From: Aquimonas sp044377145
GTDB taxonomy: Bacteria > Pseudomonadota > Gammaproteobacteria > Xanthomonadales > Xanthomonadaceae
Direction of reading: 5' to 3'
Assembly (NCBI RefSeq): GCF_044377145.1
Contig: NZ_JBILJQ010000013.1
Location: 1-64,000, forward strand
Length of the DNA stretch: 64,000 bases
In this document: positions 8,345 through 17,126 of the stretch, piece by piece
How positions within the stretch are numbered: position 1 is the stretch's first letter
Layout: every line of letters begins with the position of its first letter
The notes under the pieces: model-generated
What the model was told of the DNA's origin: nothing
The model's input: the letters and a program-made list of their open reading frames with translations, nothing else
Database searches by the model: none
Translations under genes and position numbers: made by a program

Positions 8345-10087
8345 TCAGCCGCCGGACACCTCGTCCAGCGCGCGAAAGCGGAACCCGCGGAACCGCGCCT
8401 CGCCCTGCCCGGCCGCATACAGCCCGGGCTTCAGCATGTGAAAGCCGCCGCGCACGTTGTGGTGGTAGCCGGAGACTTCCATGCCGCGGTCGTAGCGGGT
8501 CCAGTGGCGGCCATCGTCGGAGGTGTCGAAGGTGACGATGTGGCGGTCGTTGCGCACGCGCATGTGCAGACGGCGCCCGTGCGGGTTGGCCGGGCGCGCG
8601 CGCTCGATGCCGTACTGGTGGGTGACAAAGCGCTCGCCATCGAAACCGAGCCCGCAGTAGAGCCGGTCGTCGTACCACAGCAGCAGGCCGGCGACGGCGC
8701 CCTCATCGATTTCGATTTCGCACTCGAACTCGTAGGCCTGTTCGCCGACCACGCAGAGCAGCGGCGGCGAACTCGACGGCGCGCTGCCGCGGGCCGCGAA
8801 GTGCAGGGTGCGATCGTCGACGCGCAGACGCTCGGCCTCGTCAGGTGCCGGGCGGAAGAAGCTCCACTGCAGGCCGTAGCGCAGCGCGCTGAAGTCATCC
8901 GACAGCGCCATGCCGTGCGGGGGCGGCTCGCGGCCGGGCGCAGGCGGGCTGGGCGCCGGCAAGGGCTGCGACAGATCGCCGCCGCCGAAGTCGAACCAGC
9001 CGTCCTCGTTCCACTGCACGGGCGCCAGCAGGCACTGCCGGCCCAGCGTCCAGAAGCCGTTCTCGTAGCCGTGGTAGACGCCCCACCAGTCGCCCTTCGG
9101 CCCTTCCACCAGGGTGGCGTGGCCGCGCGACCACCACTGTTCTGCCGCCGACCGGGTGCGCACCAGCGGGTTGCGCGGGTGGTGCTCCCACGGCCCGTGG
9201 ATCGACGTCGCGCGTGCCGCGATCACCATGTGCCCGGTCGGTGGGCCGGCGGTGCCGCCGACCGCGGTGATCAGATAGAAGTACTCGCCGCGGCGGGTGA
9301 TCTTCGGGCCCTCCGGTGCGAAGGCTTCGACCACCCAGTCTGGCGGGTAGCGCCAGGGGTCGTAGACGTGCTCGGGCTCACTGATGCGCGACAGCCCGTC
9401 ATCAGCCAGCCGCACGCGATCGCCGCCAGACAGGAACAGCCAGCGCGAACCGTCCTCGCCGACTGCATGCCCCGGATCGATATGGTTCGGCAAGTCGAGG
9501 TCGATGGGCTCGGACCACGGCCCGCGGATGTCCTCGGCGTAGATCACCCAGCTGGTGGTCTTCGAGCCCGGGGCCGCGGTCTGCTTGGTCGGCAGGTAGA
9601 TGTAGAAGCGCCCCGCGTGCTTGATCAGCTCCGGCGCCCACACCGAGCCGATGTTGCGGGTCAGCGCCGGCCCGATCGGCTGCCAGTTCAGCAGATCGCG
9701 CGAGTGCCAGATCAAGAGGCCCGGATAGGCTTCGAAGCTGGAGAAGGTCATGTAGTAGTCGTCGCCGTCCTTGACGATCGACGGGTCGGGCCGATCGCCG
9801 GAGACGATGGGGTTGAGGTAGCGGCCATCGCCATAATCAGCGCGCCGCTGGTTCTCGATTCCGCGCGCCCAGGCCGGCGGTGGGCTCTGCGGCGCGCAGT
9901 GGAGGTCGGTCGCAAGTGCACGCCGGCCCGCGCCATCGCTGGCGGCCTGTGCGCTGTCGACGCCTGCCGCGGGCGTCTTTGCGCTGGGCACAGCGTCGGC
10001 GGCGAAGGATTCGGCGGCCAGCGCGCCTGCCCCGAGCCCCAACGCGCCCAGGCTTGCCGTCTTCAACAACTCGCGTCGTGTATTCAT
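8345..10087 (-). CDS. Tat-exported GH43-family glycoside hydrolase
   Basis: 580 residues. The start at 10087 gives a twin-arginine-like signal (NTRRELLKTASLGALGLGAGAL), so export in folded form is likely. The five-bladed propeller domain covers roughly residues 75-390 and shows the GH43 triad context: RPDPSIVKDGDDYYM (general base Asp), NHIDPGHAVGEDG (pKa-modulating Asp) and FAPEGPKITRRGEYFY (acid Glu). A C-terminal beta-sandwich of about 190 residues follows, containing GWFDFGGG and DDGRHWTRYDRG, as in beta-xylosidases and arabinofuranosidases. The exact substrate (xylan- or arabinan-derived oligosaccharides) cannot be decided. It has no sugar-utilisation neighbours and is transcribed away from the metallopeptidase relic at 10475. 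Confidence 0.88.
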   Translation of the reverse strand: MNTRRELLKTASLGALGLGAGALAAESFAADAVPSAKTPAAGVDSAQAASDGAGRRALATDLHCAPQSPPPAWARGIENQRRADYGDGRYLNPIVSGDRPDPSIVKDGDDYYMTFSSFEAYPGLLIWHSRDLLNWQPIGPALTRNIGSVWAPELIKHAGRFYIYLPTKQTAAPGSKTTSWVIYAEDIRGPWSEPIDLDLPNHIDPGHAVGEDGSRWLFLSGGDRVRLADDGLSRISEPEHVYDPWRYPPDWVVEAFAPEGPKITRRGEYFYLITAVGGTAGPPTGHMVIAARATSIHGPWEHHPRNPLVRTRSAAEQWWSRGHATLVEGPKGDWWGVYHGYENGFWTLGRQCLLAPVQWNEDGWFDFGGGDLSQPLPAPSPPAPGREPPPHGMALSDDFSALRYGLQWSFFRPAPDEAERLRVDDRTLHFAARGSAPSSSPPLLCVVGEQAYEFECEIEIDEGAVAGLLLWYDDRLYCGLGFDGERFVTHQYGIERARPANPHGRRLHMRVRNDRHIVTFDTSDDGRHWTRYDRGMEVSGYHHNVRGGFHMLKPGLYAAGQGEARFRGFRFRALDEVSGG

Positions 10088-10474
10088 GGGCGGGAAGACG
10101 TCCTCGGATCCGGTCAAACCGAGAAGATGCCAAAAGCTGCCACCGGTGTCATGCATAGATTCCGCCCGTACCGCCCGGTACAGCGCCCAGCAGGACCCTG
10201 CGCGGTGGCGCCATCGAGGCGAAAACGAGAACGGCGAGCACGCAGCTCGAACAATCCGCCGACCGCTGGTGGAGGGGCACGCCGGAACTCGGCGCAGACC
10301 CGGGCCACGCAGGGGCCGAGTCGCGCCGCTGCGCCACGCCGGCAGCCATCGACGCGCGAGTCCGCGACCTAAGCCGGCCTGCCCCTACAATCGCGCCGCA
10401 GCGCGGTCGGCAAAGACGCGTCGCGGGTCGCGGCGCGCGACCCTGTCCGCTTTCACTCCGACCGAGCCTTCTGC
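10088..10474. other. Divergent intergenic region
   Basis: This 387-bp gap must hold promoters for the GH43 gene (minus) and for the gene at 10475 (plus). A TACAAT hexamer at 10384-10389 is a plausible -10 element for the plus-strand gene, without a good -35. No open frame here resembles a protein. Confidence 0.35.
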
Positions 10475-11506
10475 ATGTTGAAGCGTCTGCTGTCCGCCCT
10501 GCTGCCGCGCGCTTACTCGGACGCGCCGGCGGCGCCCGATGCGGTCGGCGCTCTCGTCGATCACAACCACTTCGCGCCTGTGCCGATGCCCTGGCGCAGC
10601 GGCACCACGCTGCCGCTGCCCGACTGGGATCGGCTCGCGCTGCAGGAGCCCGCCGGCCTCACCGACGCGGCCCGCCATGACTGGTGGACGTCAGCCTCGG
10701 CGCACTGGCTGCTGGCGACAGGTCGCGAGCTCCCGGGCGACTATCGCCTGCGCTCAAGCCCCGATTTCCTGCTGCTGTCGAACCTGGCGGATCGGCCGGC
10801 ACAGGTGTTCCTACAGTTCTGTCAGGACGTGCACCGCTGGATTCGGCGCAACCTCGGCGACATCGCCAGCGATGCCGGCCACGGCAAGCACGTGGTGATG
10901 GTGTTCGGGAGCGAGGACGACTACTACCGCTACATCAGCCACTACTACCCGGAGGAAGGCGAGTTCGCGTTGTCCTCAGGGATGTTCGTCAACGCCGGCT
11001 ACGGGCACTTCGCGATGTTCGAGGGCGGCATGGAGCAGATGCAGCCGACCGTCGCGCACGAGCTGACGCACTGCCTGGTCAGCCACCTGCCGATACCGGC
11101 CTGGCTCAACGAAGGTCTGGCCACCAATACCGAGGCCGCCCTGTTTCCGCAGCTGTTCGCGCCCTCGGCCCAGCTGTACCACCCGAACTAAATGCGGCGT
11201 AAGCACGCGGCCTTCTGGAACGCCGACACCATCCAGGAGTTCTGGTCGGGCAAGTCCTTCCTGCGCACCGACGACGGCAACCTGCTGTCCTACGACCTCG
11301 CCCGACACATCACCGGGCGGGCGGCGCACGCCGAAGACCGCTTCCGCGCCTTCGTGCGCCACGCCCACCAGCGCGACGCTGGCGTCGGCGCAGAGCCGCA
11401 GCTCGGCTTTCGCATCGCCGATCTGGCCACGGCCATGCTCGGCGAAGGCGAGTGGACGCCCGATCCCGCGCGCTGGAACGAGGGCGTGGAGCGCGGGCAG
11501 TTCTAG
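10475..11506 (+). pseudogene. HExxH zinc metallopeptidase-like gene broken by one in-frame stop
   Basis: One reading frame runs from ATG 10475 to TAG 11506 with a single TAA at 11189-11191. Before the stop are 238 residues with the gluzincin-type motif HELTHCLVSHLPIPAWLNEG: HExxH zinc ligands and a downstream NEG glutamate. After it the same frame continues from ATG 11192 for 104 residues (AAFWNADTIQEFWSGKSFL) that read as the natural continuation of a peptidase domain. A GAA-to-TAA change would explain it. It may be a true nonsense mutation, a sequencing error, or two separate proteins; the catalytic motif is intact in the first part. No signal peptide is evident, so a cytoplasmic location is possible. 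Confidence 0.7.
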
Positions 11507-11640
11507 AGGCTTGAACGGGCGCCCGCATTTCGACAGTTCTCGCGATCGCCTGATCAGCAACGAGGTGCACGCTGCGATTCCGCAGCAATGCTCGGAAAAC
11601 GTCGCCTTCCACCATCCTTCGCACGCGAGCGCTCGCCCCC

Positions 11641-12084
11641 ATGCATCGCAGTCGTCCGCCGGACACCTTCGGCCACCGCAGAGCGTCTGTGCTCTGCTGC
11701 CTGCTACTCGCCGGCTGCGTGAGCCCCGACCCGCCACTGCTCGCCACCGAATTGCCCAACGGCTACAGCTTCCGTTCGAACGGCGGCAGCTACGGATACA
11801 TACGCAAGACGCCCGGCATGCTGAGCGCATTCGGTCGGCAAGACGACGGCAGCGAACGCTGGTGCGAGGAGTTCGGCTGGCAGGGTGATCTCGTGGTCTG
11901 CCGCATGAGCGATCAATCGACGCCGCAGCAGATTCGCGCACTCGGCTACTTCATCCTCGACACGCGCTCGGGGCGCGGCTGGCTGGCAGCGGATCTGCCA
12001 AGCGCCCAGCGCGATCTGAGGGCCCATGGCGTTGCGCAGTGGCCGACGCTGGCCACGCGCTTTTGGAGCACTCGCGCACGTTGA
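11641..12084 (+). CDS. Small predicted lipoprotein of unknown function
   Basis: 147 residues. The N-terminus has a basic region and a hydrophobic run ending in the lipobox LLLAGC, so the mature protein should start at Cys25 and be anchored in the outer or inner membrane. The rest is soluble, with a pattern GYSFRSNGGSYGYIR and a CEEFGWQGDLVVCR segment whose two cysteines could pair. No known domain is recognised. The first codons are in a frame shared with upstream spacer; ATG 11641 is the only start that gives a signal sequence. Confidence 0.65.
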   Translation: MHRSRPPDTFGHRRASVLCCLLLAGCVSPDPPLLATELPNGYSFRSNGGSYGYIRKTPGMLSAFGRQDDGSERWCEEFGWQGDLVVCRMSDQSTPQQIRALGYFILDTRSGRGWLAADLPSAQRDLRAHGVAQWPTLATRFWSTRAR

Positions 12085-12265
12085 GGACCGCGCTTCGTCT
12101 CGGCCGCGTACCGACAGGCCCTGGACTGCGGAACTCGCCCCTCCATCCGTGCGCACCGGGAAGCCCGGGATCTGTCGTCTCCGCCGGTCTGCCGCCCGGC
12201 TTGAGCGTCCCGCACAGCGTGATCCACCACGGGAAGCGATGAAACCGACTGGGCGAGGCGCCAAG

Positions 12266-12279
12266 TGTCAGCTCTGACA
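12266..12279. promoter_or_regulatory. Palindrome upstream of the CxxCH protein gene
   Basis: TGTCAGCTCTGACA is a 6-2-6 inverted repeat about 85 bp before the start at 12363, in a 278-bp gap otherwise without genes. It could bind a dimeric regulator. No second copy was noticed upstream of another gene, so the call is weak. Confidence 0.3.
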
Positions 12280-12362
12280 GCTGGCTGAGCCCGCGCTCGG
12301 AGGCTTTATTTGGTGACGCCGATCACACTCGGCCCGTCCCCACCTTCTCCGGGAGAATCGCC

Positions 12363-14105
12363 ATGTCGAAGCCGCAGACTCCGCTGCTTGCCGCCCTCGT
12401 TGCTGCCTTCGGCCTCAGCGCCAGCGCGGCTGCCACCGCCGGCCCGAGCGTCGCCCCAGAGGGTCTGCAGTACGTGCAGTCGAGCTGTTCGATCTCGGCG
12501 CGCGAGTTCGGCACCTGGTTCGAAGACGGACACATTGCCGCCGGCGGCGACGTCAAGTTTGCCGACAGCCTGGCCTTCCCCGAGTCGCCCAGCGCCTGCG
12601 ACTTCTACAAGTGGGCGCACCAGATGTTCCTGTGGATCAACTCGCCCGAGGCCGGCGGCACGGTGCTGGACTCGCCGGTGTTCTTCGATCTGATCTTCGA
12701 TTCGAATGGCGGCACCTACGTGCGCAACGGCGCCGGCGCGCCGGGCAACCGCTTCAGCCTGCGCGGCAGCAAGCCGCAACAGTTCCAGCCCGGCGGCCAG
12801 GCCGGCGGCAACGAAACCCTGCTCAGCCTAAAGGGCTCGCTGGTCTACTTCGCCACCCACGCCAATGACGTCTTCGCCTGGTTCAACACCACGATGATCA
12901 ACGGCGAGATCGCGGAAAGCGCCCCGTTTCCGACCACCCAAATGGAGCTGGCTAAGATCCTGGCCTATGCCAGCCAGAACGGCAGCAACCTCAAGGACGG
13001 CAATGCGCTGACCCTGGAGCTGAAGACGGCATGGGTGGATGCCAGCACGGTCGCCGACCACAGCCAATACATCACTACGGTCGCAGCCGTGCCGCGCTAT
13101 CTGAAGACCAGCAGCAGCACCTGGACCATCGACGCGAAACAGCCAACCGAGGTCAAAACGCTCGCGCTCGTTGGCATGCACGTGGTGGGGCCGGTCAAGG
13201 GCCACCCGGAAGTGGTCTGGGCCACGTTCGAGCACGAGGACAACGCGCCGAACAATGACTTCTACTTCAACAGCCTGTTCGGCCCGCGGCTCGAAGTGCC
13301 TTACAACTCGCAGGGCGATTGGAACTTCATGCAGAACGGCGGCAGCCGCGACGGCGCGCTGGTGGCGCAGATGACCGTGCAGAGCAACGGCGATCTGCAG
13401 GCCACCCAAGGCAACAGCATCCGCCCGAACGATGTGTATCGGGTCAATCCCTGGGGCAGCGCACCGACCCCGGCCTCGGCCGACAACAACAGCCAGCTGA
13501 TCTCACTGAACTTCGATATCGAGCTGATGCTTGGCCTGGTCAAGGACGTGCGCGCGAACTACATCCAGGTGGGCGCGGTGTGGTCGAAGGACGGCTCGAT
13601 TCCGGCCAGTGGGACCGATCCGATGCTCGCGGGCTCACTGCTGCTCGCGAACTCGACCATGGAGACCTATCACCAGGAGGACACGCCCGGCTGCTTTGGC
13701 TGTCACAACAGCGAGTTCGGTCTGAGCCACCTGCTTTCGAACAGCAACACGCCGCTGGTACCAAAGTCGCGCCGACCCCCGCTCAAGCGCCCGAGGGTCG
13801 GCGGGTACTTCTACGAGTCCAATGGACTCGTCGGCTCGCAGCAGGCCCTTTCTGCCCTGCGCCAAGCCATCGCTCGGCTTGATCACCCTGCCCTCGATTT
13901 CCGCTGCGGTGATCGCCTGTCACCAGGCCGAGGCCGTGGCCGTGGCCGCGCCCTCGCTCTCGGGCGGGTCCAGGTCGACGAAGCGGCGCTCGGTACGGCG
14001 GAACAGGCTGGCATCGGCCGCGCACAGGCGGTCGATCAGATCAAGGTGCCGGCGAGCACTTCGACATCAACCATGCGCGTAGGGCGGCTCAGCGCGCGAT
14101 CTTGA
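12363..14105 (+). CDS. Exported protein with one haem-type CxxCH motif
   Basis: The open frame is 580 codons. A signal peptide (LLAALVAAFGLSASAAATA) with GGGAGA as ribosome site precedes a large globular region rich in aromatic residues. A single CFGCH at 444-448 would bind one c-type haem in the periplasm. No other cytochrome motif is seen, and the axial ligand is unclear. Family members I know of this type end soon after the haem site; here 100 further residues of arginine- and glycine-rich, low-complexity sequence follow from about residue 468. A perfect hairpin starts at 13770, just where the natural end would be, so the original stop has probably been lost and the tail is read-through. 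The tail overlaps the end of the convergent gene at 14089 by 17 bp. Confidence 0.7.
   Translation: MSKPQTPLLAALVAAFGLSASAAATAGPSVAPEGLQYVQSSCSISAREFGTWFEDGHIAAGGDVKFADSLAFPESPSACDFYKWAHQMFLWINSPEAGGTVLDSPVFFDLIFDSNGGTYVRNGAGAPGNRFSLRGSKPQQFQPGGQAGGNETLLSLKGSLVYFATHANDVFAWFNTTMINGEIAESAPFPTTQMELAKILAYASQNGSNLKDGNALTLELKTAWVDASTVADHSQYITTVAAVPRYLKTSSSTWTIDAKQPTEVKTLALVGMHVVGPVKGHPEVVWATFEHEDNAPNNDFYFNSLFGPRLEVPYNSQGDWNFMQNGGSRDGALVAQMTVQSNGDLQATQGNSIRPNDVYRVNPWGSAPTPASADNNSQLISLNFDIELMLGLVKDVRANYIQVGAVWSKDGSIPASGTDPMLAGSLLLANSTMETYHQEDTPGCFGCHNSEFGLSHLLSNSNTPLVPKSRRPPLKRPRVGGYFYESNGLVGSQQALSALRQAIARLDHPALDFRCGDRLSPGRGRGRGRALALGRVQVDEAALGTAEQAGIGRAQAVDQIKVPASTSTSTMRVGRLSARS
13770..13803 (+). terminator. 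Hairpin inside the 3' tail of the CxxCH gene
   Basis: CGCCGACCC (13770-13778) pairs perfectly with GGGTCGGCG (13795-13803). There is no T-tract, so it is at best a weak intrinsic terminator. Its place right after the haem motif suggests it once lay downstream of the stop codon. Confidence 0.35.
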
Positions 14106-15384
14106 GCGAGCGCGCATCGAAGTCGTAGTAGGTGACAAGTGGCAGGCCATCGGCTCCGATCGCGATCGACAGCTCCTGCGCATCGATGCCGCCTTCGAGG
14201 ACCGAGCGCTGGTTGCCGGCCGAGCAGGAGGCGCTGTTGCCGCACTGGATCATCACGTTCTGTCTCTCAGTGAGATCGCGGTGGACGATCACAGGACGGC
14301 CGTTCGGCGCGAGCGCGATGGCGATGTCGACCCCCATGCTGTTGCTGGAGTCGTCAACTGTTGTGATGGTGTTGCCGCTGGTGCAGGTCGCATTGCCGCA
14401 CTTCACGACCTTCACGGCCCGTGCCGTGATGTCGCGGTACGCGATGACCGGGAAGCCGTCAGTGCCGATCACCATGGCGTTGAAGTCGCCAACCGCATTG
14501 GCGGGATCGTCGACAGTCGAGACGACGTTGCCGCTGGTGCAGGCCAGGTTGCCGCACTTCACCGTCTTCAGGGCGAAGTTAAGCGCGGTGCTGGTGTTGT
14601 AGGAAACGATCGGCAGGCCGTCGCCGCCGACCTTGATGGCCGTGTTCTGGCCCGAGTTGACCACCGTGTCCGCGCCGCTGAGCGTGCTGGTCTGGTTGGC
14701 GGCACTGCAGGCGGCGTTGCCGCACTTCACCAGCTTCAGGGTGCCGAGTGAACTGTTGAAGTAGCTGACGATCGGCAGCCCGTCGGAGCCAATCGTGATC
14801 GACGAGTAGGTCGAGACGTCCTGGGGGGTCTGGTCGTCGATGTTCGTGATCACGTTCGCGCTGCTGCAGGCGGCATTGCCGCACTTGACCACCTTCATCG
14901 AGCCGGCGGGACGACTGGCGTAGCTGATGACCGGCAGTCCGTCGGGCCCGATGGCGATCGAGGTGCCCGTGCTCGCGATATCCGTGCCCTGGTTGTCGAC
15001 CGTGGTGATCTGGGCGGGGCCTGCGCAGCGGGCATCGCTGCACTTGGCGACCCGGAGGAAGCTGGTCGTCGCATCGCTGGCCATGTAGCTGATGACGGGG
15101 AAGCCGTCGCTGCCGATCGCGATCGAGGACCAACGACCGGCGAGCACGGCAGCTGTACCCGGGCCATCCACGATGCTGCTTCGCCCCTCGAAGCCGTTGC
15201 CGAACACGAACGGCCCCTGCCCTGCCGCGCCCTCCACTTGGGGTGCCGCGGCAGCGGCCCCACCGGAGAAAGCCGCCAGTACCGCACAGGCCGCCACCGC
15301 GAACTGCCAAGCGCGAAGCGCTCGGGAGCGCGGCTTACTCGCGGGCACATCAACGCAGCTCGTGTGTCTATGGATGGGTGTCAT
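14089..15384 (-). CDS. Exported repeat protein, seven-bladed-propeller-like
   Basis: 431 residues with a long basic N-region and a hydrophobic signal (FAVAACAVLAAFSGGAAAAA). The mature part is built of about seven imperfect units of 45-50 residues, each reading like SIxIGxDGLPVISY then LKVVKCGNAACSSxN, so it is probably a beta-propeller with paired cysteines (CGNAAC) in each blade. Just after the signal it has GNGFEGRS, close to the NGFE motif found at the C-termini of the RCC1 protein and the subtilase in this window. Function is unknown; a secreted or surface location is likely. It is convergent with the CxxCH gene. Confidence 0.75.
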   Translation of the reverse strand: MTPIHRHTSCVDVPASKPRSRALRAWQFAVAACAVLAAFSGGAAAAAPQVEGAAGQGPFVFGNGFEGRSSIVDGPGTAAVLAGRWSSIAIGSDGFPVISYMASDATTSFLRVAKCSDARCAGPAQITTVDNQGTDIASTGTSIAIGPDGLPVISYASRPAGSMKVVKCGNAACSSANVITNIDDQTPQDVSTYSSITIGSDGLPIVSYFNSSLGTLKLVKCGNAACSAANQTSTLSGADTVVNSGQNTAIKVGGDGLPIVSYNTSTALNFALKTVKCGNLACTSGNVVSTVDDPANAVGDFNAMVIGTDGFPVIAYRDITARAVKVVKCGNATCTSGNTITTVDDSSNSMGVDIAIALAPNGRPVIVHRDLTERQNVMIQCGNSASCSAGNQRSVLEGGIDAQELSIAIGADGLPLVTYYDFDARSLKIAR

Positions 15385-16079
15385 TTCGTAGGGTCTCCAG
15401 GCAATCGAGGCGTGTTCTTGCCGAGCGTTGGCGCTTCTCGAGCAGTAATGTGAACGAATATTACGCCAAGGCTCGATGGGCTGACGCCTCTCATCGCCAA
15501 GCCTGCCTGCCTGCCAGAAGCAGAGGGGCCGACCGACTGGGCCATCGCGTGAAGGGGTGTCCCGGACCAGGTCGTGTTCTTCCAGATGCCTGAGCCCTCA
15601 CGGGCGAGGCACGTTCTACCTCAAAGCCGCGGGCTCTCAAAAGGCAGAGGCCTTGCCAAGACGCTTGGCGTTGCTTGACGAAGCCCGGCTGTTTGCAGGA
15701 GCGAGCTTGCTCGCGACGCGCAGGGTGGGTGCAGGGCGCAGGCTGCGGTCGCCTGCAAGCAGGCTCTTACCAAGAGCGCGAGCGACACAATCCTAGTGTA
15801 TTCAGGAGCACCTCATCCGCCACGCGGGGCTGGGACGCTCTCCAGCGCCAGCACACCGAACGCGCATACATACACCCAGTACAGCGGTTCGCGCTCATTG
15901 AGCCGGTGCATTGCCTCGTGCCGCAGCATGTATTCGCGCAGGGCCAGCGCGCTTCGTCGCCAGCCCGCGCTGGCTTGGCCGCGCATAGACGCTCTATCAG
16001 CTGCAGGTGCCAGCGGTAGCCCTGCTCCAGCGTCGCAGCGCGCTCGTAGGCGAGCAGGTGTTTCGTAATCCGCAGACGT
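15385..16079. repeat. Repeat-filled spacer with REP-like palindrome and fragment copy 2
   Basis: No intact gene in these 695 bp. A REP-like unit with GCAGGAGCGAGCTTGCTCGC (15694-15713) and a distal GCCTGCAAGCAGGCTC arm (about 15750-15766) lies at 15690-15795; the same unit occurs at 22733-22818. From about 15835 to 15960 there is the second copy of the EALHR..EREPLYWV fragment (minus strand), and a CTCAAAGCCGCGG tag that belongs to that family sits at 15619-15631, so the REP unit appears to have been inserted into the fragment. Confidence 0.55.
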
Positions 16080-16739
16080 TCACTGCGGCGGTGTCGACTC
16101 CGCGGGAGTCACCGGCTCACCGCGAACGAACCACGGCGTCGGCACTCCCGTGCCGCTCATGTCGCCCGGGTCGAAGACGTAGCGGCCATCGGCGTACGTC
16201 AGGAAGACGTGGTAGCTGGCGAGGTTCGATTCGTAGCGACACATGACACGGTACGGATGCCGCATCGTCGGGTCGCCATTGCGCTGGTCGGTCAGCATGC
16301 CTTCGCCGTCGTCGATCTCACCGGTGATGTCCAGCCGGTCGATGCCGGTGATCGCGCAAAGCGCCGATTCGGCTTCCTTGATCGGCGCACACGCGGGGTC
16401 GGCGCCGCCGAGGTCGACGACCTTCCAGTCGCTGCCGTCGACCTGCACCAGCGCGTCGGCATGGAAGTCCGGAATGGTGGTGGCGCCGACGCAGATCCAG
16501 TGGTCGCGCGATGCGCCGCCGCGATCGGAATCGAATGCCGGCATGCAGCCGAGCGCTTCAGTGATTTGCCACGCGGGGCTTGCAGCGCTGACCCCCTCGG
16601 CAGCCGCACGCGCCTGCCAGAACGCGACAATCGCGGCGTCGAGTTGTGCAGCGTCCGGATTGGGTGCTGCGGCCATGGCAGGCCCGGTACAGACGGCCAG
16701 AAGCACAAGCGACGCGCGCTTGCGAAAGTTCAGGTTCAT
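16080..16739 (-). CDS. Exported protein of unknown function
   Basis: 219 residues from ATG 16739; this start gives a clear signal peptide (RKRASLVLLAVCTGPAMAAA). The mature protein has five cysteines (GCMPAF, WICVGA, DPACAPIK, SALCAITG, VMCRYES) that could form disulfides in the periplasm, and a C-terminal beta-rich part (SYHVFLTYADGRYVFDPGD). No family is recognised. Upstream spacer is repetitive and the downstream region holds only relics, so there is no operon context. Confidence 0.65.
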   Translation of the reverse strand: MNLNFRKRASLVLLAVCTGPAMAAAPNPDAAQLDAAIVAFWQARAAAEGVSAASPAWQITEALGCMPAFDSDRGGASRDHWICVGATTIPDFHADALVQVDGSDWKVVDLGGADPACAPIKEAESALCAITGIDRLDITGEIDDGEGMLTDQRNGDPTMRHPYRVMCRYESNLASYHVFLTYADGRYVFDPGDMSGTGVPTPWFVRGEPVTPAESTPPQ

Positions 16740-17126
16740 GTCGAAGAGGGGATCCATGCGAGCGGTCGGCAGTAGAGCGTGCCGCGTACCCAATGGCAAA
16801 GCCATGGGGCAAGGGCGCGGCGTGACTCAGATCCGGGGTCAAGCAGATCCGAACTCAAGACTAAAGGGATGACTCGCCGCGGCGCTTGCTTCGTCGTGCA
16901 GCGGCCGGCCTTCGGTCGCGCAGGGGCATCCGATCAACAGTTCGACGTTTGCCTGTGTGGGCATCCGACCAGGAATCAGCGGACTGTGGAGCGCGCGGGC
17001 GAATGTGCAGCCCGGGCAACGCAGGCCCGACAGGCTGTCGGGCACAAGGTGCGAACACGGAAATCCGACGGCACCTCGTCGGTGCATGAAGTAGCGCCCG
17101 GCAGTGGCCTGCCGGGCGCGTCGTGC
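16740..17126. other. Spacer with GGGGTCAAG scar and a hairpin
   Basis: No gene is recognised. A GATCCGGGGTCAAGCAGATCC scar-like motif sits near 16830-16850. At 17094-17119, GCGCCCGGCAG pairs perfectly with CTGCCGGGCGC across a 4-base loop, 8 bp past the stop of the minus-strand BNR gene; it probably stabilises or terminates that transcript, although there is no U-tract. Confidence 0.45.

Noticed and set aside
7745..10372. Long plus-strand open frame opposite the GH43 gene
   Set aside because: Antisense frame of a GC-rich gene; arginine/alanine/valine-rich composition and no domain. The minus strand has a Tat signal and GH43 motifs.
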